Part shown: piece after piece, positions 54,779-63,342 of the stretch
Layout of the letters: each line of letters starts with the position of its first letter
Position numbering within the stretch: the first letter of the stretch is position 1
Source: Halomonas piscis
GTDB taxonomy: Bacteria; Pseudomonadota; Gammaproteobacteria; Pseudomonadales; Halomonadaceae
NCBI RefSeq assembly: GCF_031886125.1
Contig: NZ_CP119391.1
Coordinates: 930,001-994,000, forward strand
Direction of reading: 5' to 3'
Length of the DNA stretch: 64,000 nt
Program-made: the position numbers and the translations under genes
The notes under the pieces: generated by a model
The model's input: only the letters and a program-made list of their open reading frames with translations
Told to the model about the DNA's origin: nothing
The model's database searches: none

Positions 54779-55774
54779 ATGCCTATTCCTGCGACCATGC
54801 AGGCCGCTTTTATACGCGAAACGGGCGGCACTGATCGCATCGAAATCGGCGAGCTGCCGGTGCCGCCGCTCGGGCCGACCGACGTGCTGGTACGCATGGA
54901 AGCCAGCGAAGTCAATCACGTGGATCTGTTCGTGCGCTCGGGGGCGTTTCCCACCCATACGCCGTTTCCCTTTGTCATCGGCCGTGACCTGGTGGGCACC
55001 GTGGTCGAAGCGGGATCCGGCGTGGCGGCGTTTGCGGCTAACGACAGGGTGTGGTGCAACAGCCTGGGCCACGACGGCCGCCAGGGCGCGTTTGCCGAGT
55101 ATGCCGTGGTGAGCGCGGAGCGGCTGTATCCGCTGCCGCCGGGCGTGGCGCCGCTGGAAGCGGCGGCGGTGCTGCACGGGGCAGCGACGGCGCATATCGG
55201 CCTTACGCGCGAAGCGAGGCTTGCCGCCGGAGAAACGCTGCTGGTGGAAGGCGCCGGCGGCGGCGTGGGAAGTGCGGTGGTGCAGATGGCCGCGGCCAGG
55301 GGCGCGCGGGTGATCGCCACCGCCTCCGCCGAGGATGCGGACTGGTGTCGCCGCTGCGGCGCCGAAGCCGTGTTCGACTATCATCGCGACGACCTTTACC
55401 GGCAGGTGCAAGACGCTGCCCCCGAAGGGGTCAACGTCTGGTGGGACTGCAGCGGTCGCCATGACTTTGCTCACTGCCTGCCGCTGATGGCGCCGGGCGG
55501 CCGCGCGGTGGTCATGGCCGGGCTGCAGGGAGCGGCACCGGCGCTGCCGGTGGGGGCCATGTACACGCGCGAGATAACGCTGCACGGCTTTGCCCTCAGC
55601 AATGCCGGCGTGAGCGATCTGGCTCAGGCCGCCAGAGCGATCAATCGTCTGCTTGCCGCCGGGCGGCTCAAGGGCCGCATCGGCGCGACCTACCCGCTTG
55701 CCCAGGCGGCCGCGGCGCACGAGGCCATGGCCGCCGGCGCAGTGCGCGGGCGAATCGCGGTGCGCTCTCCGTGA
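54779..55774 (+). CDS. NADPH:quinone reductase-like oxidoreductase
   Basis: The product is 331 residues of the MDR superfamily. The GroES-like half has VNHVDLFVRSGAFP and PFVIGRDLVGTVVEAG; the Rossmann half has LLVEGAGGGVGSAVVQMA. It lacks the Cys-rich structural zinc site of alcohol dehydrogenases, pointing to a zinc-free quinone or enone reductase. ATG 54779 is chosen because AGGAGG lies 8 bases upstream; another ATG 5 bases earlier is too close. Confidence 0.9.
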   Translation: MPIPATMQAAFIRETGGTDRIEIGELPVPPLGPTDVLVRMEASEVNHVDLFVRSGAFPTHTPFPFVIGRDLVGTVVEAGSGVAAFAANDRVWCNSLGHDGRQGAFAEYAVVSAERLYPLPPGVAPLEAAAVLHGAATAHIGLTREARLAAGETLLVEGAGGGVGSAVVQMAAARGARVIATASAEDADWCRRCGAEAVFDYHRDDLYRQVQDAAPEGVNVWWDCSGRHDFAHCLPLMAPGGRAVVMAGLQGAAPALPVGAMYTREITLHGFALSNAGVSDLAQAARAINRLLAAGRLKGRIGATYPLAQAAAAHEAMAAGAVRGRIAVRSP

Positions 55775-55921
55775 AGGCAGCGTGCATAAACCCGGGCAAA
55801 AGCGGTGAAAACCCGCCATGCGCCTTCAAGTGCGGGGCGGACGTGGTTATGCTCCGACCAGACCGCCGACTGTATACAGCGGCCATAGACAATCTGAGGC
55901 ATTTACCCGGAGGTTGAGGTA

Positions 55922-56533
55922 ATGAGCAAGTCCATTGTTGTGGGGTCGACGCTCGCCGTATTGGGCCTGGGCGGCCTGGCGTTTGGCGCCTGGCAGATGC
56001 AGGATCAGGCCCAGGGGCCGGCGTACGCCGACATCGTCAACGTCCAGGAGATTACCCGTACCGTCGAGACGCCTCGGGAGGTGTGCGAAGACGTGCAGAA
56101 GCAGGTGCCCGTCAAGCAGCCGCCGCAGCAAGCCCAAAGCAGCGACCCCAACAAGCTGCTGGGCTCGGCGGCCGGCGCGGTTGTCGGCGGCCTGCTGGGT
56201 AACCAGGTAGGCGGCGGCACGGGCAAGAAACTGGCCACCGCGGCCGGCGCCATCGGCGGAGGCCTGGCCGGGCGAGAAGTTCAGGAGCGGGTGGAAAACC
56301 GCCAGCGCGCCCAGGCCGGTGCCGGCCAGCCGCAGACGCGCACGGTGACCCGCGAAGAATGCCGCACCGTGGTGGATACCCACCAGGAGTCCGAAGGCTA
56401 CAAGGTGTCCTGGCGCGACGACAGCGGCACCCATACCACGCGCCTGGAAGAAAGGCCCGAGGGCGACCAGGTAGAGCTCGAGGAAGGCTCGCCCAACTGG
56501 CAGAAGACCCGCACTGCCCGGCAGGAAGCCTAG
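55922..56533 (+). CDS. Glycine-zipper 2TM outer-membrane-type protein
   Basis: The product is 203 residues. An N-terminal signal or anchor (SIVVGSTLAVLGLGGLAFGA) precedes a periplasmic part, then the glycine zipper LLGSAAGAVVGGLLGNQVGG and GAIGGGLAGREVQERVENR around residues 78-118. The C-terminus has a Cys (TREECRTVVD) and is acidic. Such proteins sit in the cell envelope, similar to the 17-kDa surface antigen type. GGAGGTTGAGGT precedes the ATG. Confidence 0.85.
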   Translation: MSKSIVVGSTLAVLGLGGLAFGAWQMQDQAQGPAYADIVNVQEITRTVETPREVCEDVQKQVPVKQPPQQAQSSDPNKLLGSAAGAVVGGLLGNQVGGGTGKKLATAAGAIGGGLAGREVQERVENRQRAQAGAGQPQTRTVTREECRTVVDTHQESEGYKVSWRDDSGTHTTRLEERPEGDQVELEEGSPNWQKTRTARQEA

Positions 56534-56543
56534 CCCTGACGGC

Positions 56544-56882
56544 TCACCCAAGTAGTAGCACTACCACCCCGTACGTCGCCACCCCCGCCGCCACCGGCCA
56601 GCCCAGCGAGCGCACCCGCCGCCACACGGCCAGGGTCACCAACACTCCGAGCCCCGTGGCCAGCCAGGAGCCGGTATCGGGGTGGCGCGGCACCAGCGAG
56701 ACGCCGAGCACGGCCGCGATCATCAGCGGGCCCAGAATGCTGAGCCACTGGGGGAGCGCTTCGGCGCCTTCCGAATCATCCAGCCGGCTGAGCCGCCGGC
56801 GCATCCACAACAGCGGCAGCAGCCGCAGCAGCAGGGTGCCCAGCGCCGAGGCCAGAACGGCAAGCCAGAGGGCGCTACTCAT
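56544..56882 (-). CDS. azlD: AzlD-family branched-chain amino-acid export subunit
   Basis: The product is a 112-residue protein with four hydrophobic segments. LGTLLLRLLPLLWMRRRLSR and the following ILGPLMIAAVLGVSLV fit AzlD. It pairs with AzlC to export branched-chain amino acids or analogues. Its ATG overlaps the azlC stop region by 8 bases, typical of this pair. Confidence 0.88.
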   Translation of the reverse strand: MSSALWLAVLASALGTLLLRLLPLLWMRRRLSRLDDSEGAEALPQWLSILGPLMIAAVLGVSLVPRHPDTGSWLATGLGVLVTLAVWRRVRSLGWPVAAGVATYGVVVLLLG

Positions 56883-57600
56883 GGCGGCCTCGCGACAAGC
56901 CGGGGCCGTGCTTGACCAGATAGAAGCACAGGGCGCCGCAGAGGGCGGCAAAGGGAATGCCCGGGTTGGTCAGCCCCGCCAGGGCGCTGGCCAGGGCCAC
57001 ACCGATGCTGACGCTCAGCGCCAGCCCCCAGCGCCAGGAAGTGAAGCGCGGCGCCACCAGCACGATAAAGAGCGACGGCAGGGCAAAGGGCAGCACCTCG
57101 CCGAGCAGCGGCCAGCGCGACATCAGCCAGCCGCCGGAGAAGGCGCCGAGCGCGGTGCCGCCAACCCACCCGGCCCAGGCGAACAGCGAGACCCCGGCGA
57201 ACCAGCCCAGACGCTGGTCCACCGGCAGCTGGGGCAGGCGCTGGTGCGCCAGGGCAAAAACCTGATCGGTGAGGCCGTGAATCAGCCACGGCCAGCCGCG
57301 GCTCGCCGTCATCCAGGGCGCCAGGTTGGGCGCATAGACCAGGTGGCGGACGTTGATCAGCAGCGTCATGATGATCACCAGCCACAGCGGAGCGCCGCCG
57401 GCGACCATCCCCACGAACAGAAACTGCGAGGCGCCGGCGTAGAATAGCGTCGAGATGACAATCGCCTCCCAGGGGGCGAACTCCGCCTGGACCGCAATCA
57501 GGCCGAATGAGACGGCAACCGGCACGTAGCCGCCCATCAGGGGAAAGGTCTCGCGTATTCCCGTGAGCGCCGGGCGGGAAGGGGTAGCTTGCAGGGCCAA
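56875..57600 (-). CDS. azlC: AzlC-family branched-chain amino-acid export protein
   Basis: The product is about 241 residues. GGYVPVAVSFGLIAVQAEF, then TLFYAGASQFLFVGMVAGGA and NVRHLVYAPNLAP are AzlC signatures. A TTG start at 57600 is chosen because AAGGAGA lies 8 bases upstream; longer in-frame starts would overlap the divergent regulator. It forms a two-gene operon with azlD. Confidence 0.88.
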   Translation of the reverse strand: MALQATPSRPALTGIRETFPLMGGYVPVAVSFGLIAVQAEFAPWEAIVISTLFYAGASQFLFVGMVAGGAPLWLVIIMTLLINVRHLVYAPNLAPWMTASRGWPWLIHGLTDQVFALAHQRLPQLPVDQRLGWFAGVSLFAWAGWVGGTALGAFSGGWLMSRWPLLGEVLPFALPSLFIVLVAPRFTSWRWGLALSVSIGVALASALAGLTNPGIPFAALCGALCFYLVKHGPGLSRGRHE

Positions 57601-57697
57601 GAAGCGTCTCCTTGCGCGGCGTGAAACGTCACGCCAGTTTGCCCGAAGCGCCGTCGAAGGGCCAACCTTGGGGTTCGGCAATGAGTGAGGGGAGAGG

Positions 57698-58459
57698 ATG
57701 ACACGCAAGCGCACGACGCCGCTGAGCGATGGCCATGTGAGTCCCGGCAGCTGTTCGGCCGAGCTGCGCGCGCAGATACTGGGCAATGCGCCGTACTTCC
57801 GGGGCTTGCCGACGCCGGCTCGGGAGGCCGTTAACCGTCTTTTCCGCAGCGTCGACTATCCCGCCGGCAAAATGATTTACCACGAAGGCGAGCCCGCCGA
57901 GACGCTCTTCCTGGTCGCTCATGGCAAGGTCAAGCTGCTTCAGCACAGTCGCTCCGGCGATGAGGTCGTGCTCGACCTGCTGAGCCAGGGCGACCCCTTC
58001 GGCGGGCTGACGGTGCTCGGCCGGCGCCGCTACCCGCAGAGCGCGGTGGCGCAGACGGCGTGCTGCGTGCTTCTGATCACGCTTTCGGACTTCCGCAGTC
58101 TGCTGCATTGCTACCCGGCGGTGGCGCTGAGCGCGCTCGACGGCGTGGCGCAGGATCTCGAAGCGGCCCAGGATACCATCCGCTCGCTCAGCACCCTGGC
58201 GGTAGAGGCGCGGATCGCCCAGGCACTGCTTGACCTGGCCGAGCGGCTGGGCGAGGCCGACGAGGCCGGCATGCTCATTCAGTCGCCGCTGTCCCAGCAG
58301 GACCTGGCCGCCATGGTGGCCACCACCGCGGCGACCGTAAGCCGAGTGATTTCCGACCTGCGGCGCCGCGGCTACGTGGAGACCGGTCGCCAGTGGATAC
58401 GCCTGCGCGACCGCGAAGGCCTCGCTCGCCTGGTCGAAGAGAGCGAGCCGGGGCGCTGA
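57698..58459 (+). CDS. Crp/Fnr-family transcription regulator
   Basis: The product is 253 residues. The cyclic-nucleotide-binding-like domain (MIYHEGEPAETLFLVAHGKV, VVLDLLSQGDPFGGLTVLG) is followed by a long helix and the HTH (LSQQDLAAMVATTAATVSRVIS, shown in part, then RRRGYVE). The N-terminal Cys cluster of Fnr is absent, so it does not bind an iron-sulfur cluster that way. It precedes the HMA and metal ATPase genes on the same strand and may regulate them; this is inferred from context only. Confidence 0.9.
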   Translation: MTRKRTTPLSDGHVSPGSCSAELRAQILGNAPYFRGLPTPAREAVNRLFRSVDYPAGKMIYHEGEPAETLFLVAHGKVKLLQHSRSGDEVVLDLLSQGDPFGGLTVLGRRRYPQSAVAQTACCVLLITLSDFRSLLHCYPAVALSALDGVAQDLEAAQDTIRSLSTLAVEARIAQALLDLAERLGEADEAGMLIQSPLSQQDLAAMVATTAATVSRVISDLRRRGYVETGRQWIRLRDREGLARLVEESEPGR

Positions 58460-58626
58460 CGTTGCCAGGCGCCCGGATTGCCCGATAAATCGGCCTCCCA
58501 CAGGGACAGCGCGCTCCTTTTTGCCCTTGTTCTGCCAATCGCTGGAGCAACTTGTTCCGGCGCATGTTGTGTTCCCTCCCTGTCGCGCATCCTGTCTGTG
58601 ACACGCACAGAGACAGGAGACAAGCG

Positions 58627-58842
58627 ATGAAAACCCTGCTGAGAAGCGACGACCTCAACTGCCCGTCCTGCATCCCCAAGATCGAAAAGGCGCTTGGCCG
58701 GCTCGGCGGCGTCACCCACGCCCGGGTGCATTTTGCCACCGGGCGGATCGAGGTCGAGCACGACCCCGAGAGGGTCAAGGCCGAGCGCCTGGCATCAGCG
58801 GTGCGCGACGTTGGCTACGAGGCGCGCGTCAGCGCATTTTGA
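58627..58842 (+). CDS. HMA-domain metal-binding protein
   Basis: This 71-residue protein is one heavy-metal-associated domain with LNCPSCIPKIEKAL as metal site (Cys-x2-Cys) and the beta-alpha fold around it. Such proteins bind soft metal ions and hand them to a P1B ATPase. The ATPase begins 26 bases downstream and lacks its own HMA domain, so the two parts work as a split unit. AGGAGA precedes the ATG. Confidence 0.9.
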   Translation: MKTLLRSDDLNCPSCIPKIEKALGRLGGVTHARVHFATGRIEVEHDPERVKAERLASAVRDVGYEARVSAF

Positions 58843-59207
58843 ACTGTCCGGGTTGGAGGTAAGCCATCATGACTATCAGACGTTTTTTATCCCGCTGGCG
58901 CTCTCCCGCTCGTCGGCGCGGCGCGGTGGCGCTGGTCGCCGGGGCGGCCGGTCTGGGCGGCGTCGCCGGCCATTTTCTCGGCGGCCCGGCCTGGCTCACC
59001 GATGCGCTGTGGCTCTTTGCCGCCGCCGTCGCGGGAACCGAGGTCGCCCTGCGGGCGTTTTCCGCGCTGAGGGCGGGCAGCATCAGCATCGAGCTGCTGG
59101 TCACCGTTGCTGCCGTAGACATCATGGATTGACCTGCCCCACCTCAACGTCGTGGGTTATGTTGAGGTAGGGCAACAACACAGAGCCACTATTGAGGGAG
59201 GCAGGTC

Positions 59208-60410
59208 ATGAAACAGTCTAACGCAACTCAGCCAGCTATTGTCGAGCGCACTGTTGCCCAGCGGGTTAGTGCTGCCAGCAACGTCCACGCCGCTTATATT
59301 GGCCTGGACGTGCACAAGGCGAGTATCTCCGTGGCAATCGCCGAGGCCGGACGCCAAGCTCCCGAGTTCCGCGGCGAAATTCCGAACGAGCCTCAGGCCA
59401 TCGATAAGCTGGTTCGTCAGTTGAGTCAGCGTTTCGATGGGCAGCCGCTGTTATTCAGCTACGAAGCTGGCCCCTGTGGCTACGGGGTCTATCACCAGAT
59501 TCAGGCCAGCGGCCATGATTGCGAGGTCGTTGCCCCGACGCTGATTCCTCAGCGCGCAGGGGATCGCATCAAGACCGACCGTCGCGATGCCAAGATGCTG
59601 GCTCGCCTGTCGCGCTCAGGAGAGCTGACACCGGTCTGGGTGCCAACGCCGGAACAGGAGGCGATTCGCGATCTGACGCGTGCCCGGGAAGACATGAAAG
59701 CCGCTGAGCTCCGCGCCCGACAGCGACTCAACGCCTTCTTGTTGCGGCACAGCAAGATCTACCCCGGCAAGAGCAAGTGGATACCGGCACACTTCCGCTG
59801 GCTGGAGACGGTGCGCTTCGACACCCCGGTTCAGCAGGTTGTGTTGCAGGAGTACGTCGACAACGTGAAAGATGCCCAGCGCCGTGTGGCGGGTCTCGAA
59901 AAACAGATGAGAGCGGTGTTACCAAACTGGTCACTGGCTCCGGTGGTCGAGGCCGTTCAGGCGATGCGGGGCGTGAGCCTGATCACGGCGATGACGGTGC
60001 TGGCCGAGCTGGGTGACATCAGTCGCTTCGACTCGCCCCGCCAGCTGATGGCCTACCTGGGCCTGGTGCCCAGCGAGCACTCGAGCGGGGGCAGTCGGCG
60101 CCAGGGCGGCATCACCAAGACCGGCAACGGCCATGTGCGACGAGTGCTGGTGGAGGCGGCCTGGAGCTACCGGTTCCCGGCCCGCAAGACGCGCATTATT
60201 GAGCAGCGCGCCGAGAAGACCTCGCCAACGGTGCAGGCGATCGCCTGGGAGGCACAGAAGCGACTGTGCGGGCGCTACCGCCGCCTGGCTGCCACGGGCA
60301 AGGCCAAGCAGCAAGTCACCACGGCGGTGGCGCGAGAAATGGCCGGCTTCCTGTGGGCGATTGCCTGCGAAGCGATGGGCAAACCGCACGGCAGCCGGGC
60401 CACCGCATGA
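59208..60410 (+). CDS. IS110-family transposase (complete)
   Basis: The product is 400 residues. The RuvC-like domain has YIGLDVHKASISVAIAEAGR and RIKTDRRDAKMLARL. The C-terminal Tnp domain has AMRGVSLITAMTVLAELGDI and the serine-containing SEHSSGGSRRQGGITKTGNG. These recombinases act with a bispecific guide RNA from the element. GGGAGG lies before the ATG. The frame is intact and the element may be active. Confidence 0.95.
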   Translation: MKQSNATQPAIVERTVAQRVSAASNVHAAYIGLDVHKASISVAIAEAGRQAPEFRGEIPNEPQAIDKLVRQLSQRFDGQPLLFSYEAGPCGYGVYHQIQASGHDCEVVAPTLIPQRAGDRIKTDRRDAKMLARLSRSGELTPVWVPTPEQEAIRDLTRAREDMKAAELRARQRLNAFLLRHSKIYPGKSKWIPAHFRWLETVRFDTPVQQVVLQEYVDNVKDAQRRVAGLEKQMRAVLPNWSLAPVVEAVQAMRGVSLITAMTVLAELGDISRFDSPRQLMAYLGLVPSEHSSGGSRRQGGITKTGNGHVRRVLVEAAWSYRFPARKTRIIEQRAEKTSPTVQAIAWEAQKRLCGRYRRLAATGKAKQQVTTAVAREMAGFLWAIACEAMGKPHGSRATA

Positions 60411-60666
60411 TGATCGCGCCTCAGTGCCTACGATTCAGGGAGCGTCGGGCCGGTGGGAGAACCCCTGACGCTCCTATGAGGCCCCCGCCCTGCGGGGCGG
60501 GGTGACCCTCGCTCGTAGACCAGGGTAGCTCCGCGACGAAGTGATGACAGGTCGGTAACCAACCCACGAATACCAGAGAGATCCACCGTCGCTGATAGCC
60601 CCTCGCTTCCTGATCCGTAGGCATTGAGGACAATCACACGTAGCAGAGTCAACCGACCCCTTGACG
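60411..60666 (+). ncRNA. Probable guide (bridge/seek) RNA region of the IS1111-type element
   Basis: In IS1111-type elements the guide RNA lies between the transposase stop and the right end. Here about 256 bp of non-coding sequence occupy that place, with foldable GC-rich parts (for example CCCCGCCCTGCGGGGCGGGG near 60483-60502). Location supports the call; exact RNA ends and loops were not determined. Confidence 0.5.
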
Positions 60667-62352
60667 GGTCAATCCATACCAGGGGCGCTGTTCATCGGCG
60701 AGTACTGGGAATCCGCGGCGGTTACCTTCCTGTTCGTGCTGGGCGGCTATCTGGAGGCGCGGACTCTGGCCAGGACCCGTTCGGCGCTCAAGGACCTGCT
60801 GGCGCTGGCGCCCGTTGAGGTGGTCGTGCGTCGGGAGGGCGACGAGGTGACGGTGGCACCCCACGAGGTCGAGCCCGGCGAGACGGTCATCGTGCGGCCG
60901 GGCGGGCGCATCGGCGTCGACGGCAGTATTCTCGGCGGCCGCGCCGCCATCGACGAAAGTGCCATCACCGGCGAGCCCATCCCCGCCGAGAAGCAGGAGG
61001 CAGACAGCGTTTTTGCCGGCACCGTGAGCCACGACGGCTATCTCGAGATCCGCGCCGAAGGCGTCGGCGCCGACACCACGCTTGCGCGCATCATCCAGCG
61101 CGTGGAAGAGGCCCAGGAAGCCAAGGCGCCGACCCAGCGGTTTATCGAGCGCTTCGCCGCCTGGTACACGCCGGCCATTATCGTCATGGCCCTGGGCGCC
61201 TACGCGCTCACCCGGGATGCCCCGCTGGCCCTGACGCTGCTGGTGATCGCCTGCCCCGGGGCGCTGGTGATTTCCACGCCGATCTCGGTGATCGCCGGCA
61301 TCGGCCGCTCGGCCCGCGGCGGTATTCTGATCAAGGGCGGCGAGTACCTGGAAACCGCCGGGCGCATCCGCGCCGTGGCCTTCGACAAGACCGGGACGCT
61401 TACCCAGGGGCGCCCCGAGGTCATGACGGTCACGCCGCTTGCCGGTATCCCGGCGCTTTCCGCGGCTGAAAATACGCAGCCGCGCCAGCGGCTGCTGCAC
61501 TGGGCGGCGCTGGCCGAGAGCGGCTCGGAGCACCCGCTCGGCCGGGCGGTGGAGCGGGCGCTGCCGGCGGACTACGCGGGCCCGCGTGCCGACGATTTCG
61601 AGACCGCGGCGGGCGGCGGCATCAGCGCCCGCTGGCGGGGTCGGCGGGTCGAGATCGGCCGCCCGGACTGGCTCGGGGAGCGGGTCGACGAATGGCCCGA
61701 CGCGGCGGCCGCGGCGCTTGAGGACATCCGCGAGCGCGGCGAAACCGTTGCCGCGGTGGCCGTGGACGGCGCGCTGGTCGGCCTGCTGGGCTTTGCCGAC
61801 CGCATTCGTCCCGAAGCGGTGGAAGCGCTGAAGGCCCTGCGCGCGACCGGCGTCAAGCGCCTGGTGATGCTGACCGGCGATCACGCCGCCAGCGCCCGGC
61901 GCATTGCCCGGGAGCTGGGCATCGAGGAGGTGCAGGCCGGGCTCTTGCCCGAGCAGAAGCTTGAAGCTATCGAGACGCTTCAGCGCGAAAGCGGTACTAC
62001 CGCCATGGTCGGCGACGGCATCAACGACGCCCCGGCGCTGGCTACCGCGGATATCGGCATCGCCATGGGCGCGGCGGGTACCGATGTCGCCATCGAGAGC
62101 GCCGACGTGGCGCTGATGGCCGACGATCTGGGCAAGATCGCCGAAGCGGTGGGCATGGCCAGGGCGACCCTGAACAACATCCGCCAGAACGTGGTGATTG
62201 CGCTGCTGACCGTGGCGGGGCTGCTCGCCGGCGTCTTCGCCAACGAGGTGCACATGGCCGGCGGCATGTTTATCCACCAGGTCTCGGTGCTGGTGGTGGT
62301 GGTCAACGGCATGCGGCTGATGCGCGCCCGCCCACTTCGCCAGCGTTCGGCG

Positions 62353-63246
62353 TTAGCCGCCGGAAGGCTGGCGCCGGCTGCCTAGCCGTTCGCGCCCTGT
62401 ATCGCTGAGACGGGAAGGCCTCGCTGCGGCGAGGCCTGTGTCGTTCAGGGCGCCGGATCTCTCGGCTGGGGCAGTTTTCGCCCGGGCGCGGGTTTCCTCG
62501 TCGGCGGTGGCGCAGACCAGCCGGCCGTTGGCAAACTCCAGAATGTACTGCTCGAGCAGGGCGTTCTCGCTTGCCCGCAGCAGCAGCGTCAGCCGGCTGC
62601 CGCTGAGCTTGGCCGTTTTTACCCGGGCTTTTCGGCCGTTGCGCCAGGCGCTGGCAGTCACGTGCTGGTATTTCTGCTCGAGCGTGACGCGATACCGTCC
62701 GCCGTCCGGGGTCGGCCACTCCCAGGTGCCGGCAACCCGGGCGGGGACTATCCACAGGTAGACGATGGCGCCGCTGAAGGTGCGCCGCTCGTCTGCCTGC
62801 CAGTCGCCCATGTTGAAGGCGTGGGAGACGATCCGCGTGCCCGGGGCAAGCTCGCTGAGCAGCCGGGGGCGCAGCTCCACGTTGATTGAGTCGAGCAGAT
62901 AGAGGGTGACGACGGTGGCTTCGCTGATGTCCGCGCTGAAAATATCGTCCTCGACAAAGTCGACCATGTATTCGACGCCCGCGGAGCCCGCGTACTCCAT
63001 GGCATCGGCCACGCGCAGCGGGTCAAGCTCGATCCCCACGGCGCGGGCATCGCGCTGCATGGCGGCGGCCACGACGATGCGGCCGTCGCCGGAGCCCAGG
63101 TCGTAGAGCACGTCCCGGCGGCCGACGTCGGCCAGACTCAGCATTTCGTCGACGACTTTCTCGTCCGTGGGCACGTAGGGCACATTTAAAAGCAGGTCCG
63201 GCTCAACCGAATAGTGATCAAGATCGCTGACTAAATCGCTGAACAA
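62353..63246 (-). CDS. Class I SAM-dependent methyltransferase-like protein
   Basis: The product is 297 residues. LYDLGSGDGRIVVAAAMQRD is the AdoMet-binding motif I, followed by AVGIELDPLRV and the VTLYLLDSIN segment. The first 25 residues and the C-terminal 100 residues (with QYILEFANGRLVC) are outside the core; the tail is low-complexity and overlaps the ATPase 3' end by 33 bases on the other strand. The start at 63246 gives the full core. The substrate is unknown. Confidence 0.8.
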   Translation of the reverse strand: MFSDLVSDLDHYSVEPDLLLNVPYVPTDEKVVDEMLSLADVGRRDVLYDLGSGDGRIVVAAAMQRDARAVGIELDPLRVADAMEYAGSAGVEYMVDFVEDDIFSADISEATVVTLYLLDSINVELRPRLLSELAPGTRIVSHAFNMGDWQADERRTFSGAIVYLWIVPARVAGTWEWPTPDGGRYRVTLEQKYQHVTASAWRNGRKARVKTAKLSGSRLTLLLRASENALLEQYILEFANGRLVCATADEETRARAKTAPAERSGALNDTGLAAARPSRLSDTGRERLGSRRQPSGG

Positions 63247-63342
63247 TGGCGTTTCCTATGTCGTTATTGGCTTATGTTTCCTCCGTGCCGGGGCAAAACA
63301 AGAGGTCGTTGGCTGCCGGGCGGTCGCGCGCCCGGGCGGGGC

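Larger units (their letters stand above)
59118..60681 (+). mobile_element. IS110-family (IS1111-type) element, complete copy
   Basis: The subterminal inverted repeat ATGGATTGACC (59124-59134) pairs with GGTCAATCCAT (60667-60677). About 5 bases lie outside each repeat, as in IS1111-type elements. The outer limits are set by what is needed to restore the ATPase frame. The element carries one transposase gene and about 260 bp of non-coding right end. Confidence 0.9.
58869..62385 (+). pseudogene. P1B-type heavy-metal ATPase, split by an IS1111-type element
   Basis: Codons 1-83 lie at 58869-59117 (up to ISIELLVTVAAV) and the rest at 60682-62385 (GALFIGEYWESAAVTFLFVL...). Joined they give 650 residues. 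Motifs: the phosphatase loop AITGEPIPAEK, ion-path motif ACPGALVIS (CPG, not the usual CPC), phosphorylation site AFDKTGTLTQG, the HP-containing SEHPLGRAVE and GDGINDAPAL. Zinc or cadmium export is likely, but the metal is not certain. No N-terminal metal-binding domain is present; the gene before it supplies one. The insertion should kill the pump. Confidence 0.9.
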
